Assembly: GCA_045648165.1 (NCBI GenBank)
Contig: JAZRNL010000008.1
Location: 62,001-126,000 of the forward strand
DNA length: 64,000 nt
Direction: 5' to 3'
Source of the DNA: RGIG9115 sp045648165
Lineage (GTDB): Bacteria > Bacillota > Clostridia > UBA1381
The position numbers and the translations under genes are program-made. Of this stretch, positions 23,974-32,727 are shown piece by piece; the first letter of the stretch is position 1, and each line of letters opens with the position of its first letter. The notes beneath the pieces are model-generated. The model searched no databases. It saw only the letters and a list, made by a program, of their open reading frames with translations, and had not been told where the DNA came from.

Positions 23974-25572
23974 TTATTTCTTTCTTGTGTAGTCAGGCAA
24001 AAGTTTGGGTGAAGCTACTTGAGTATCAATGCCTGCATCAGAAATTTCTTTTTCGAATTTCTCAATATGTGAGAGTGAAAGCTTACCTACATTTACATTC
24101 TTAGCTTTTGCCGCAGCATTCTGACCAGCACTTCTGCCAAATACAATTATATCCAGCAGAGAATTACCCATAAGTCTGTTCTTACCGTGAATTCCGCCAA
24201 CTGCTTCGCCTGCAACAAATAAGTTTTCTACATTAGTTGTCATACAGTCTGCAGTAATGTCAAGACCGCCGTTCTGATAGTGAAGTGTGGGATAAACCAA
24301 AATAGGCTCTTTTCGGATATCTATGCCGTATTTTTCAAACATACGCATCATAGCCGGAATTCTCTTCTCTATAGTTCCTTCCCCACCGATTTTTTCTATC
24401 ATCGGGGTATCAAGCCAAACACCTTCACCACTTCCGGTATCTACACCATTACCTCTTTCAGAACATTCACGAATAATAGAAGCCGCAGCAACATCACGTG
24501 TTTCAAGGGGATGCATAAACACTTCACCATTCTGGTTAACAAGTTTTGCACCAAGTGAGCGGACTTTTTCAGTAACAAGTGCACCAAAAATCTGTTCCGG
24601 ATAAGCAACACCTGTGGGGTGATACTGAAGTGTTTCAGCATAAAGAAGCTTTGCACCTGCGCGGTATCCGAGAACAAGACCATCTGCAGTTGCTCCGTAG
24701 TGATTTGATGTTGGGAATCCCTGATAATGCATACGACCTGCGCCGCCTGTTGCAATGATAACTGTTTTTGCTTTTGCAACCAGGAGCTCTTTTGTTTCCA
24801 TATTCATAAGAACAGCTCCGGCCGCATTACCGTTTTCATCAAGAATAAGTTCGATTGCGGAAGTGAAATCAACCACGGGGATATTACGGTTTAAAACTTC
24901 GTCACGTAGAGTTCTCATGATTTCAGCACCGGAATAATCCTTTGCCGCATGCATTCTCTTTCTTGAAGTACCGCCGCCGTGAGTTGTTACCATTGTTCCG
25001 TCAGCTTCTTTGTCGAATTCAACACCTAAATTACTAAGCCACAAAATAGCCTCTGGCGCATCACAAACGAGCTTTGATAAGAGCTCTCTTTTTGCAGCAA
25101 AATGTCCGCCACCGAAAGCATCAACAAAATGGATTGCAGGAGAATCGTTTGGCTTATCAGCCGCCTGAATACCGCCTTCAGCCATCATTGTATTTGCATC
25201 ACCCATTCTGAGCTTTGTAACAATCATAACATCAGCACCGGCTTCGTGAGCTTCAATTGCCGCAGATGTACCCGCACCGCCACCACCGATGATTAAAACA
25301 TCAGTTTCGTAATCGGGTTTTGTGAGGTCAACGCTGTCTTTTGTTATGCGGCTGTGTGCCTGTAAAATTTCAGCAAGTTCTGTTGGAACCTTATCTCCCT
25401 TATTAGGGCCGATTTTTAAAACATCAAATTCGTCCTTTTTATAGTCCGGATGAAAAGCCGCAAGCAAATCTTCTTTCTGCTTTGCAGTCATACGATCCGG
25501 TTCTAATGCAATATTTTTTTCTCTTGCCGCTTCAACCGCCGCAATAGACTTTTGAAATTTTTCCGAATACAT
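23974..25572 (-). CDS. tfrA: Fumarate reductase flavoprotein subunit (TfrA/SdhA-like)
   Basis: FAD-containing catalytic subunit, 532 residues, no export signal or membrane segment. FAD-binding VLIIGGGGAGTSAAIEAHEAGA is near residue 90. AEGGIQAA, the active-site THGGGTSRKR, QYHPTGV, VTEKVRSLGAKL, HYQNGGL and NRLMGNSLLD follow the fumarate reductase/succinate dehydrogenase pattern. In the segment RMGDANTMMAEGG, Asn stands where membrane enzymes have the His that binds FAD covalently, so FAD is probably non-covalent. It carries an unusual N-terminal extension of about 85 residues. L-aspartate oxidase is the nearest alternative, but the TfrB gene and fumarase context favour fumarate reduction. 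Confidence 0.88.
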   Translation of the reverse strand: MYSEKFQKSIAAVEAAREKNIALEPDRMTAKQKEDLLAAFHPDYKKDEFDVLKIGPNKGDKVPTELAEILQAHSRITKDSVDLTKPDYETDVLIIGGGGAGTSAAIEAHEAGADVMIVTKLRMGDANTMMAEGGIQAADKPNDSPAIHFVDAFGGGHFAAKRELLSKLVCDAPEAILWLSNLGVEFDKEADGTMVTTHGGGTSRKRMHAAKDYSGAEIMRTLRDEVLNRNIPVVDFTSAIELILDENGNAAGAVLMNMETKELLVAKAKTVIIATGGAGRMHYQGFPTSNHYGATADGLVLGYRAGAKLLYAETLQYHPTGVAYPEQIFGALVTEKVRSLGAKLVNQNGEVFMHPLETRDVAAASIIRECSERGNGVDTGSGEGVWLDTPMIEKIGGEGTIEKRIPAMMRMFEKYGIDIRKEPILVYPTLHYQNGGLDITADCMTTNVENLFVAGEAVGGIHGKNRLMGNSLLDIIVFGRSAGQNAAAKAKNVNVGKLSLSHIEKFEKEISDAGIDTQVASPKLLPDYTRKK

Positions 25573-25585
25573 ATTCTTTTCCTCC

Positions 25586-26260
25586 TTACTTCTCTATTTC
25601 ACGGGTGTTATAAAGCTCTTTCATTTCCTCAATTGGCTTTTGCATAAGAGCTTCTATAAGTTCTTTAAAATCACCATTTTCAATTTCCTTAACGCGATCC
25701 TCTAAATGACCACATCCCGGAGCTAAATACTTTCCGTTAATTCTTCTGGCAAGCATCGCAACCTGAGGATGTGAAATTCCTGCGGGGCATCTTGAAGAAC
25801 ATACTCCACACATTACACAGTCAAAAGATTCCTCAGCACATTTTTCAAAATCACCGCGCTGTGCATAGGCAATATACTGCATAACATTAAGTCCCTGAGT
25901 ACAGCTTTTAGTGCAGGCCTTACAGCCGATACAAGCATAAATTTCGGGATAAAGCTGCATCATAACAGATTCATTTACAGGAATGTTTTCAATATCATAG
26001 CCTTCCTTAACAAGCGGGAAGAAAGGAAGAGTTGCAATATACATATTGTCCTCAACCTTAGTCTGACAAGCAAGACAAGCTTTAAGCTCCTTATCGCCTT
26101 TTATGCGGTAAATAGTTGCACAGGCACCACAAAAACCGTTACGGCAGCCGCAACCGCGAACCAACTGGTATCCTGCATATTCCATAGCGGTCATAATTGT
26201 TAAATTTTCGGGTACTTCATATTTTTTACCGAAAAGAAATATATTAACTAATTTTTCCAT
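25586..26260 (-). CDS. tfrB: Fumarate reductase iron-sulfur subunit (TfrB N-terminal-like/SdhB-like)
   Basis: 224 residues. A ferredoxin-type [2Fe-2S] domain has C-x-C-x4-C-x2-C around GCGCRNGFCGAC and a later CLAC. It is followed by two [4Fe-4S] motifs, CIGCKACTKSC and CVMCGVCSSRCPAG. This wires electrons to the flavoprotein encoded 13 bases downstream. Methanogen TfrB carries an additional HdrB-like C-terminal domain with CCG motifs; here it is missing, and HdrB and HdrC are encoded as separate proteins upstream in the same operon. No membrane anchor subunit (SdhC/FrdC) exists in the window, so the complex should be soluble. Confidence 0.88.
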   Translation of the reverse strand: MEKLVNIFLFGKKYEVPENLTIMTAMEYAGYQLVRGCGCRNGFCGACATIYRIKGDKELKACLACQTKVEDNMYIATLPFFPLVKEGYDIENIPVNESVMMQLYPEIYACIGCKACTKSCTQGLNVMQYIAYAQRGDFEKCAEESFDCVMCGVCSSRCPAGISHPQVAMLARRINGKYLAPGCGHLEDRVKEIENGDFKELIEALMQKPIEEMKELYNTREIEK

Positions 26261-26272
26261 GTTACCTCTCCT

Positions 26273-27106
26273 TTAATACTCATCCGGAAGCTCATCAAGC
26301 TCATCACATCTGAAAACCGGACCGTCTTTGCACACATATTTTGCACCAACATTACATCTTCCGCATTTGCCGACACCACACTTCATTCTAAGCTCAAGCG
26401 TTGTGTAAATCTGCGTTTTATCAAAACCAAGTTCACAAAGTCCATCCAAAGTAAACTTAATCATAATAGGAGGGCCGCAAAGAACTGCTGTTTTATTTGT
26501 GTCAAAGCCGAGTTTCTTTACATAATTGGGAACAAATCCAACATGACCATCCCACCCATCTTGGGGATTGTCAATAGTAAGATGAACCTTTACGCCTGCA
26601 TCCTGTGACCACTCATCAATGATTTCTTTATAATCAAGCAAATCATCCTTACTTCTTGAACCGTAAACTATATCAATTTCACCATAGCGGTCACGATAAT
26701 GTCTGCAATAATTAATTACGGAGCGAAGTGGTGCAAGACCAACACCACCTGCAATAAACAACAGGTTTTTGCCTGCAAATACATCATCAACAGGGAACGG
26801 TTTTCCGTATGGGCCTCTGATTGTTATCTGCTGACCAACCTCTGCCTGATGTAGCCAGTCGGTTACGCATCCGCATTTTTTAATAGAAAATTCCATATAC
26901 TCTTCGTTCGTGGGAGAAGACGTTATAGAAAACATTGCTTCTCCAACTCCGGGGACAGAAAGCATAGCACACTGACCGGGACGATGGTCAAAAGCTTTTT
27001 TGCCATCAGGCAAAACAACTCTGAAGGTTTTGATATCAGGAGTGTCGATACGAACATCAGTTATAACACCGACTTTTGGTATTAAAGTTTCTTCTCTGTT
27101 ATTCAC
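26273..27106 (-). CDS. flxA: FlxA-like FAD/NAD(P)H-binding oxidoreductase subunit
   Basis: 277 residues of the ferredoxin-NADP reductase-like family (also PyrK/sulfhydrogenase gamma). The FAD domain has FSITSSPTNEEYMEFSIKK and GPYGKPFPV, the NAD domain LLFIAGGVGLAPLRSVI, and a C-terminal CGVGKCGRCNVG with later Cys binds [2Fe-2S]. It should take electrons from NADH. In the FlxABCD-HdrABC complex described in Desulfovibrio this subunit is the NADH entry point. It starts at GTG 27106 with GGAGGGG upstream, overlapping the flxB stop. Confidence 0.87.
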   Translation of the reverse strand: MNNREETLIPKVGVITDVRIDTPDIKTFRVVLPDGKKAFDHRPGQCAMLSVPGVGEAMFSITSSPTNEEYMEFSIKKCGCVTDWLHQAEVGQQITIRGPYGKPFPVDDVFAGKNLLFIAGGVGLAPLRSVINYCRHYRDRYGEIDIVYGSRSKDDLLDYKEIIDEWSQDAGVKVHLTIDNPQDGWDGHVGFVPNYVKKLGFDTNKTAVLCGPPIMIKFTLDGLCELGFDKTQIYTTLELRMKCGVGKCGRCNVGAKYVCKDGPVFRCDELDELPDEY

Positions 27107-28128
27107 TTATCATCCCCTCCAATCTTTCTCATTACTTTAACAATATTCATAGAAATAGGGCACTTAGCAAGACATCTTCCGCAACCTACACAACTGAAAA
27201 GACCATTATTGTTTTCAGGATAATAAACAAGTTTGTGCATAAATCTCTGACGAAAACGTTCTTTTTGGGTAAGTCTGTTATTTCCATGAGCCATTTTTGT
27301 GAAATCCGAATACATACAAGAATCCCAACATCTGAATCTTATAACGCCTTTGCCCGTATTAAAATCTTTAATATCATAGCACTGACAAGTGGGACATACG
27401 AAAGTACAGGTTCCGCATCCGAGACAAGCTGATGACAATTCTTCCCACTCAGGATTGTTGAAAAACGCATCGGTTTTTCCACCGCCGAAAGAGTTGGTGG
27501 TGAGGTCTTTAAGGGGAAGCTTGTTCATAATCTTTGAAATCTTTTCCTTCTGCTCATTAACCTTAGTTTCATCACATTCATCGGTAAAAGAAACAATCTT
27601 TTCTAAAAGAGCTTCTCCCTTTGACGTGTTAGCCTTAAAGAAAATCTCGTCTTCTGTTTTCCATGTTGTAACGTCGCCCTCAGGTTCTTCTGGAGAAATT
27701 CCAAAAGTTTTGCAAAAGCATGTTTCTGCCGGCTTTGCACAAGCAGTAGACACAATAACACCTTTTTGGCGCCTTGAAGCATAGTAGCTGTCAACAGGCT
27801 CGGTGAGGAATACTCTGTCTAAAACCTCAAAGCTTTTTACATCACAAGCGCGCACTCCGAAAACAACAAAATCTTCTGCTTCGCGTCGATTGTCAATAAC
27901 TTCAATGTTTTTACCCTCTGTTTTAAATTCCATCAAATTTTCCATTTGAGGAAAGAAGAAATCCTTTGGACTTCTTACAGTATTTAAAGCATCGCTCCAT
28001 AAAACGCCATTTTCCCACTGTTTGTAAACAGCACTTCCGTCATTATCATTAGCAGGAATATATAGCTTTGCGGTTTTTGCGATTTCTTCAAAAACCGCAT
28101 TTATTTTATCAAGAGAACATTTACGCAT
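27103..28128 (-). CDS. flxB: FlxB-like iron-sulfur subunit (sulfhydrogenase beta-like)
   Basis: 341 residues. The N-terminal half resembles sulfhydrogenase/anaerobic sulfite reductase subunit A (FGVRACDVKSFEVLDRVF). The C-terminal half has two ferredoxin-type motifs, CLGCGTCTFVCPTC and CVGCGRCLAKCPIS. Together with FlxC it relays electrons between the NADH-binding FlxA and the FlxD-HdrA side. ATG 28128 has GGAGGG 6 bases upstream and overlaps the flxC stop by eight bases; the frame extends to 28155 without a better ribosome site. Confidence 0.84.
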   Translation of the reverse strand: MRKCSLDKINAVFEEIAKTAKLYIPANDNDGSAVYKQWENGVLWSDALNTVRSPKDFFFPQMENLMEFKTEGKNIEVIDNRREAEDFVVFGVRACDVKSFEVLDRVFLTEPVDSYYASRRQKGVIVSTACAKPAETCFCKTFGISPEEPEGDVTTWKTEDEIFFKANTSKGEALLEKIVSFTDECDETKVNEQKEKISKIMNKLPLKDLTTNSFGGGKTDAFFNNPEWEELSSACLGCGTCTFVCPTCQCYDIKDFNTGKGVIRFRCWDSCMYSDFTKMAHGNNRLTQKERFRQRFMHKLVYYPENNNGLFSCVGCGRCLAKCPISMNIVKVMRKIGGDDK

Positions 28129-29119
28129 CAATATCCCTCCTGTCAAACACTTCACCGGGCTCTAAATCCTCAGTGGTATAATCTACAAGCGGAGCTCTTG
28201 ATCCAACTTCTGCTCCTGCCTGGTATTCACCATAAAATTCGTTAATATCTTTAATAAACTTACGGTTTAAAAGATGAAGTGGAATATTTTGCGGGCAAAC
28301 TCTTGAACATTCTCCGCAATCTGTACATCTGCCTGCTACATGATATGCTCTTATAATATGGAACATTTTCTCTTCGAAGCTATTGGCAGGTGCTTTATTT
28401 TCAACGCCGGATGCAGGATTGTCAAACACGCACTTTTCACATGTACATGCAGGACAGGCATCACGGCAAGCATTACAACGGATGCAACGTGAAAGCTCAT
28501 TCTGCCAGAATTCAAATCTCTCATCCGAAGTCATCGCCTCGATTTTTGCCACCTCATCAAATCGTGACGAATCAACAACTTCGCCTTCATCACCCATAAG
28601 CTCGTCGTAAGCTACGTGTTTTTTACTCTTACAATTTATGCAACGTTCCAGAAGTACATCCTTTGCAGAAACTGAAACAGCCTTATCTTCATAAATTGTT
28701 GTGATAAGAAGATTTTCGCCATCTGAGGCAACCTCGCTTATTCCCTCACCTGTTACGGCTTTCAGTTTTGAAATATCAACCATCCCTTCGCAAGGAATAC
28801 CAACTGCATAAACCTTTTCGCGATCGAAACGGTGTTCAGTTAAAAGTTGATTAAAGCTATAGGTATCGCAAGGCTTTAAGAAAATAAGGATTTTACCTTC
28901 AAATCTATCTGTCTTTGAAACGAGATATTTTGAAAAATTCACTCCGCAAAAATCATTCCAGACAAAATTATCTTTTAAATCTTCTCCGGTTGTGAACATT
29001 TTAGGTGTTACATCGTAACCGAATTCGCCCTTACTCCATCCAAGAACTGCTGTAACAGTACCGTTTGAAAGCAGAGAAACTGCTTTATCTATTAACTGAT
29101 TTTGTGTTATCTTTTGCAT
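28121..29119 (-). CDS. flxC: FlxC-like iron-sulfur subunit
   Basis: 332 residues. The N-terminal region contains LIFLKPCDTYSFNQLL and an isolated CINC motif. Then come two [4Fe-4S] motifs, CIRCNACRDACPACTCEKC and CTDCGECSRVCPQN. It is related to the beta-subunit/F420-hydrogenase-like iron-sulfur proteins that pair with FlxB. It lies between flxD and flxB with overlaps of 13 and 8 bases, which implies translational coupling and a stoichiometric complex. Confidence 0.82.
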   Translation of the reverse strand: MQKITQNQLIDKAVSLLSNGTVTAVLGWSKGEFGYDVTPKMFTTGEDLKDNFVWNDFCGVNFSKYLVSKTDRFEGKILIFLKPCDTYSFNQLLTEHRFDREKVYAVGIPCEGMVDISKLKAVTGEGISEVASDGENLLITTIYEDKAVSVSAKDVLLERCINCKSKKHVAYDELMGDEGEVVDSSRFDEVAKIEAMTSDERFEFWQNELSRCIRCNACRDACPACTCEKCVFDNPASGVENKAPANSFEEKMFHIIRAYHVAGRCTDCGECSRVCPQNIPLHLLNRKFIKDINEFYGEYQAGAEVGSRAPLVDYTTEDLEPGEVFDRRDIDA

Positions 29120-29541
29120 CGCAGATCCTCCAATCTCTTATTCTCTCCAAGTGCTGTAACTTTCTCAACAAAATCGTTCATTGTAGCTGCAAATTTTGCG
29201 CCTTCAGCTGCAGAAACCCATTCTACACGTGTACGCTCTTTTTCAATACCGAGAAAATCAAGCATAGAAAATAGTGCTGCCATTCTTCTGCGTGTGTAGT
29301 AATTTCCGGATGTATAATGACAATCGCCGGGATGACAACCACATATAATAACTCCATCTGCACCTCTTTGGAATGCGCGAAGAACAAACATAGGGTTAAC
29401 GCGACATGAGCAAGGAACTCTTATAATTTTTACATCTGCCGGATAGTTAAGACGGTTGTTTCCTGCAAGGTCTGCACCGGCATAAGAACACCAGTTACAA
29501 CAAAAAGCAACAATTAAAGGTTTATGTTCATTTACTTGCAT
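29107..29541 (-). CDS. flxD: FlxD/MvhD-like hydrogenase iron-sulfur subunit
   Basis: 144 residues of the MvhD family, with conserved cysteines at FCCNWCSYAGAD, VPCSCRVNP and ICGCHPGDCHY that ligate a [2Fe-2S] cluster. In Mvh-Hdr and Flx-Hdr complexes this protein passes electrons into HdrA, where flavin-based electron bifurcation occurs. It overlaps hdrA by ten bases, with GGAGGTGG 7 bases before ATG 29541. Confidence 0.93.
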   Translation of the reverse strand: MQVNEHKPLIVAFCCNWCSYAGADLAGNNRLNYPADVKIIRVPCSCRVNPMFVLRAFQRGADGVIICGCHPGDCHYTSGNYYTRRRMAALFSMLDFLGIEKERTRVEWVSAAEGAKFAATMNDFVEKVTALGENKRLEDLRCKR

Positions 29542-31526
29542 ATTGCATCCACCTCCGCCATAATTTGATTACTTGCAAATCCGTTCAAGTCCATTGCACC
29601 TGACGGGCATGCAACAGTACAAGCGCCACAACCCTGGCAAACTGCAGGATTAACAACGGCAACTCGTCTTACCTTAGTTGTTCTGTCAGGCATACGGAAC
29701 TCTTTATCTTCATAAGTGATAGCTCCGTAAGGACAAACTCTCTCACAAGAAGAACATCCGTTACACATAAGTTCATTTGAATGAGCTACACAGGGATTTC
29801 CTGTTAATTTATCCTTTGCAAGAAGTCCGATAACCTTAGAAGCTGCCGCACCAGCCTGAGAAACTGTTTCAGGAATATCCTTAGGTCCCTGACAAGCACC
29901 CGACAGGAATACACCTGCAGTAGGGCTTTCTACCGGACGAAGCTTCGGATGAGCTTCTGTAAAGAAGTCGTTTGTATCCATACTCGCTGTAAGCATAGTT
30001 GCAAGAGGACGCGCGGATTTATCAGGCTCGATAGCCGCCGCAAGAACCACCAGGTCGGCATCGATATGAAGCTGTTTATTATCAATAAGGTCAGAAGCCT
30101 GAACTTTTAGTTTATCACCCTCAGGAGTAACCTTGCCAACCATACCTTTAACATATTTTACACCATATTCCTCGACTGCGCGGCGATAAAATTCATCAAA
30201 GTTCTTACCGGGAGTTCTAACGTCTATATAGAACACATAAACCTCGGTATCAGGATACTTATCTCTCACGAGCATTGCGTGCTTGGCTGTGTACATACAA
30301 CAAATTTTTGAGCAATACTCTTTACCCTTTTCGGCACAAGCATCGCATCTTGAACCTACACACTGAACGAATACGATAGTTTTGGGGGACTTTCCGTCCG
30401 AAGGTCTTTCAAGGTGACCTGCAGTAGGACCTGCCGCATTTGTAAGACGTTCAAATTCAAGGGATGTAATAACATCTTTAGACTGATTGTAGGCAAACTC
30501 ATCAAATTTATCCATACTGATTGGATTAAAGCCAGTTGCAACAACAATCGCACCATATTTTTCATTAATATATTCATCTTTTTGAGTGTAATCAATAGCA
30601 CCAGCCGCACAAACTCTTGCACAAAGACCGCATTTACCATTTTTAAGCATATTACATGCATTGGGATCGATTGTAGCAACCTTCGGAACTGCCTGTGCAA
30701 AAGGAATATATATAGCACTTCTGTTATCCATTCCAAGGTTAAACTCGTTAGGAACCTTCTTCATAGGACACTTTTCAACACAAGCGCCGCATCCGGTACA
30801 TATATCTTCCTTTACATATCGTGCATTTTTCTTGATAGTTACATCAAAGTTTCCTACAAAACCTTTGATTTCTGATACTTCGCTGTACGAGAAAATGCGA
30901 ATGTTTTCATTTTGGGCAACATCCACCATTTTCGGTGTTAGAATACATGCCGCACAGTCAAGTGTAGGGAATGTTTTATCAAGCTGAGCCATTTTCCCGC
31001 CGATTGTAGGCTTTGTTTCAACAATGTCAACAGGAAATCCTGCATCAGCTATATCAAGTGCTGTCTGGATACCTGCTATTCCACCGCCTATAACAAGAGC
31101 TCTCTTTGTAACAGGTGATTCACCCGGTGTAAGCGGAGTGTTTAAGTTGACCTTAGCAACAGCCGCTTTGCCGAGAATAATAGCTTTTTCTGTTCCTGTG
31201 GGGATATCCTTATGCACCCAAGAACACTGCTCTCTTATATTCGCAATTTCAACCATATAAGGATTTAAGCCTGCGGCAGCTGCAGTTTTTCTGAAAGTTG
31301 CCTCATGCATACGGGGTGAGCACGAACAAACAACAATGCCTGTAAGATTATGCTCTTTTACCGCTTCCTTAATCATGTCTTGTCCTGCCTGAGAACACAT
31401 ATACTGATAGTCGGTGGAAAAGACAACACCGGGTTCGCTTTTCAAGGCTTCAGCTACTGCTTTTACATCAACTGTACCTGCAATGTTGCTACCACACCAA
31501 CATACAAAAACTCCAACTCTTTGCAT
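29532..31526 (-). CDS. hdrA: Heterodisulfide reductase-like subunit A (HdrA)
   Basis: 664-residue cytoplasmic flavo-iron-sulfur protein. The N-terminal domain has CSQAGQDMI and VCSCSPRMHEATF. The thioredoxin-reductase-like FAD domain has ALVIGGGIAGIQTALDIADAG and DCAACILTPKM. Ferredoxin motifs include CTGCGACVEKCP, a second insert near CGLCARVCAAGAI, and two at the C-terminus, CNGCSSCERVCP and CQGCGACTVACP. Known HdrA proteins bifurcate electrons at FAD between ferredoxin and HdrBC. Here the NADH side would be FlxABCD. Length and motif order match canonical bacterial HdrA. Confidence 0.95.
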   Translation of the reverse strand: MQRVGVFVCWCGSNIAGTVDVKAVAEALKSEPGVVFSTDYQYMCSQAGQDMIKEAVKEHNLTGIVVCSCSPRMHEATFRKTAAAAGLNPYMVEIANIREQCSWVHKDIPTGTEKAIILGKAAVAKVNLNTPLTPGESPVTKRALVIGGGIAGIQTALDIADAGFPVDIVETKPTIGGKMAQLDKTFPTLDCAACILTPKMVDVAQNENIRIFSYSEVSEIKGFVGNFDVTIKKNARYVKEDICTGCGACVEKCPMKKVPNEFNLGMDNRSAIYIPFAQAVPKVATIDPNACNMLKNGKCGLCARVCAAGAIDYTQKDEYINEKYGAIVVATGFNPISMDKFDEFAYNQSKDVITSLEFERLTNAAGPTAGHLERPSDGKSPKTIVFVQCVGSRCDACAEKGKEYCSKICCMYTAKHAMLVRDKYPDTEVYVFYIDVRTPGKNFDEFYRRAVEEYGVKYVKGMVGKVTPEGDKLKVQASDLIDNKQLHIDADLVVLAAAIEPDKSARPLATMLTASMDTNDFFTEAHPKLRPVESPTAGVFLSGACQGPKDIPETVSQAGAAASKVIGLLAKDKLTGNPCVAHSNELMCNGCSSCERVCPYGAITYEDKEFRMPDRTTKVRRVAVVNPAVCQGCGACTVACPSGAMDLNGFASNQIMAEVDAICK

Positions 31527-31542
31527 TTTTGTCTACTCCCCC

Positions 31543-31929
31543 TTACTTACTATATTTTCTGAATGCACTGACCAGAAGTTGTTGCGGAACATCTTCATCC
31601 AGAAGTGCCGGAACATCGTTTGCAGTCATTCTGTTTTCACCCTGTTTTCTTATAGCACTAAGGCGAACAGCTTCAACTAATTTAGCAGGCTCAACGCCTC
31701 TCGGGCATCTGTCGATGCAAGCAAAACAAGATAAGCATTTATATAATGATTCTGATTTTAAAAGCGGCTGTATATCTCCGCTCTCAACCATACTTACAAA
31801 CTGATGGGGATGATACTCCATCTCATTGTAAGCAGGACAGGTAGCAGAGCATTTTCCGCATTTCATACATTTTTTAGGATTTACTCCACTTTGACGGATT
31901 AACTCCTCACGAAGATACTTATTATTCAT
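31543..31929 (-). CDS. hdrC: Heterodisulfide reductase-like subunit C (HdrC)
   Basis: 128 residues with two [4Fe-4S] motifs, CMKCGKCSATCPAY and CLSCFACIDRCPRG. It passes electrons from HdrA to HdrB. It overlaps hdrB by eight bases. Confidence 0.93.
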   Translation of the reverse strand: MNNKYLREELIRQSGVNPKKCMKCGKCSATCPAYNEMEYHPHQFVSMVESGDIQPLLKSESLYKCLSCFACIDRCPRGVEPAKLVEAVRLSAIRKQGENRMTANDVPALLDEDVPQQLLVSAFRKYSK

Positions 31930-32713
31930 TTGTATCCTCCTTTACTCCAAGTGCTTCTGCTAAAAGCTCGGTGAAATAAACAACCGGTATATCAGCACCG
32001 TTTTTCTCAAGATTGTATTTACAAAGAGGACAAGCTGTTATAATCATTTCAGCTCCCTGCGCTTTAGCATTGGCTACTACAGAATTACTGCTCTTTTTTG
32101 CTAAATCCGGACTTTCAACGCTAACATATCCTCCACAACACTCATTGCGTTTTGCAAAGATTACAGGCTCTGCTCCCAAAGCCTTTATGAAATTTTCCAT
32201 AATACTTGGGTTTTCAGGATCGTCCATCTTCATAACACTGTTAGGTCTTAATAAAAGACAACCGTAATATGCTGCAATTTTCTTTCCTTTTAGCGGGTTT
32301 ACAACCTTTTCGGCCAATTTATCAAACCCCACCAAATCGCGAAGCATTTCAAGATAGTGATAAACCTCGGTTTCTCCAAAATATTCGCCGTCTTCTTGCA
32401 TATAACGGTTTACTTTATCGGAAAACTCCTTGTCATTTTGCATAAAATAATTTGTTTGTTTAATAACATTATGGCAAGCTGAGCATACTGTAACTAAAGG
32501 CTGTTCTTTTAAAGAAGCATCCTTTAGAGCACGAACAGAAGAAAGCTTTGTCGCAACTTCATCTTTCGCGGTAGTAAATACTCCGCCGCAGCATTGCCAG
32601 TTTTCAATTTCTTCCAGTGTAACCCCTAAAGCTTCCGCAGATTTATATGCATACAAATCAAGGTCTTTTGCTTTATTTTTCAAGGTACAGCCGGGAAAAT
32701 AACTAACCTTCAT
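31922..32713 (-). CDS. hdrB: Heterodisulfide reductase-like subunit B (HdrB)
   Basis: 263 residues with two CCG domains, ENWQCCGGVF (with CSACHN downstream) and KRNECCGGYV (with ACPLCKYN). These bind the non-cubane [4Fe-4S] clusters that reduce disulfides in methanogens. In bacteria the acceptor is not CoM-S-S-CoB. In this operon HdrB may hand electrons to the TfrB/TfrA fumarate reductase or to an unknown disulfide. The start is MKVSYFPGC at 32713; the longer frame to 32731 adds six residues without support. Confidence 0.93.
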   Translation of the reverse strand: MKVSYFPGCTLKNKAKDLDLYAYKSAEALGVTLEEIENWQCCGGVFTTAKDEVATKLSSVRALKDASLKEQPLVTVCSACHNVIKQTNYFMQNDKEFSDKVNRYMQEDGEYFGETEVYHYLEMLRDLVGFDKLAEKVVNPLKGKKIAAYYGCLLLRPNSVMKMDDPENPSIMENFIKALGAEPVIFAKRNECCGGYVSVESPDLAKKSSNSVVANAKAQGAEMIITACPLCKYNLEKNGADIPVVYFTELLAEALGVKEDTNE

Positions 32714-32727
32714 TTTATACCTCCAAA

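Noticed and set aside
30414..30875. Open frames opposite hdrA
   Set aside because: Shadows of a well-supported iron-sulfur flavoprotein gene; cysteine-rich only because of the complementary codons.
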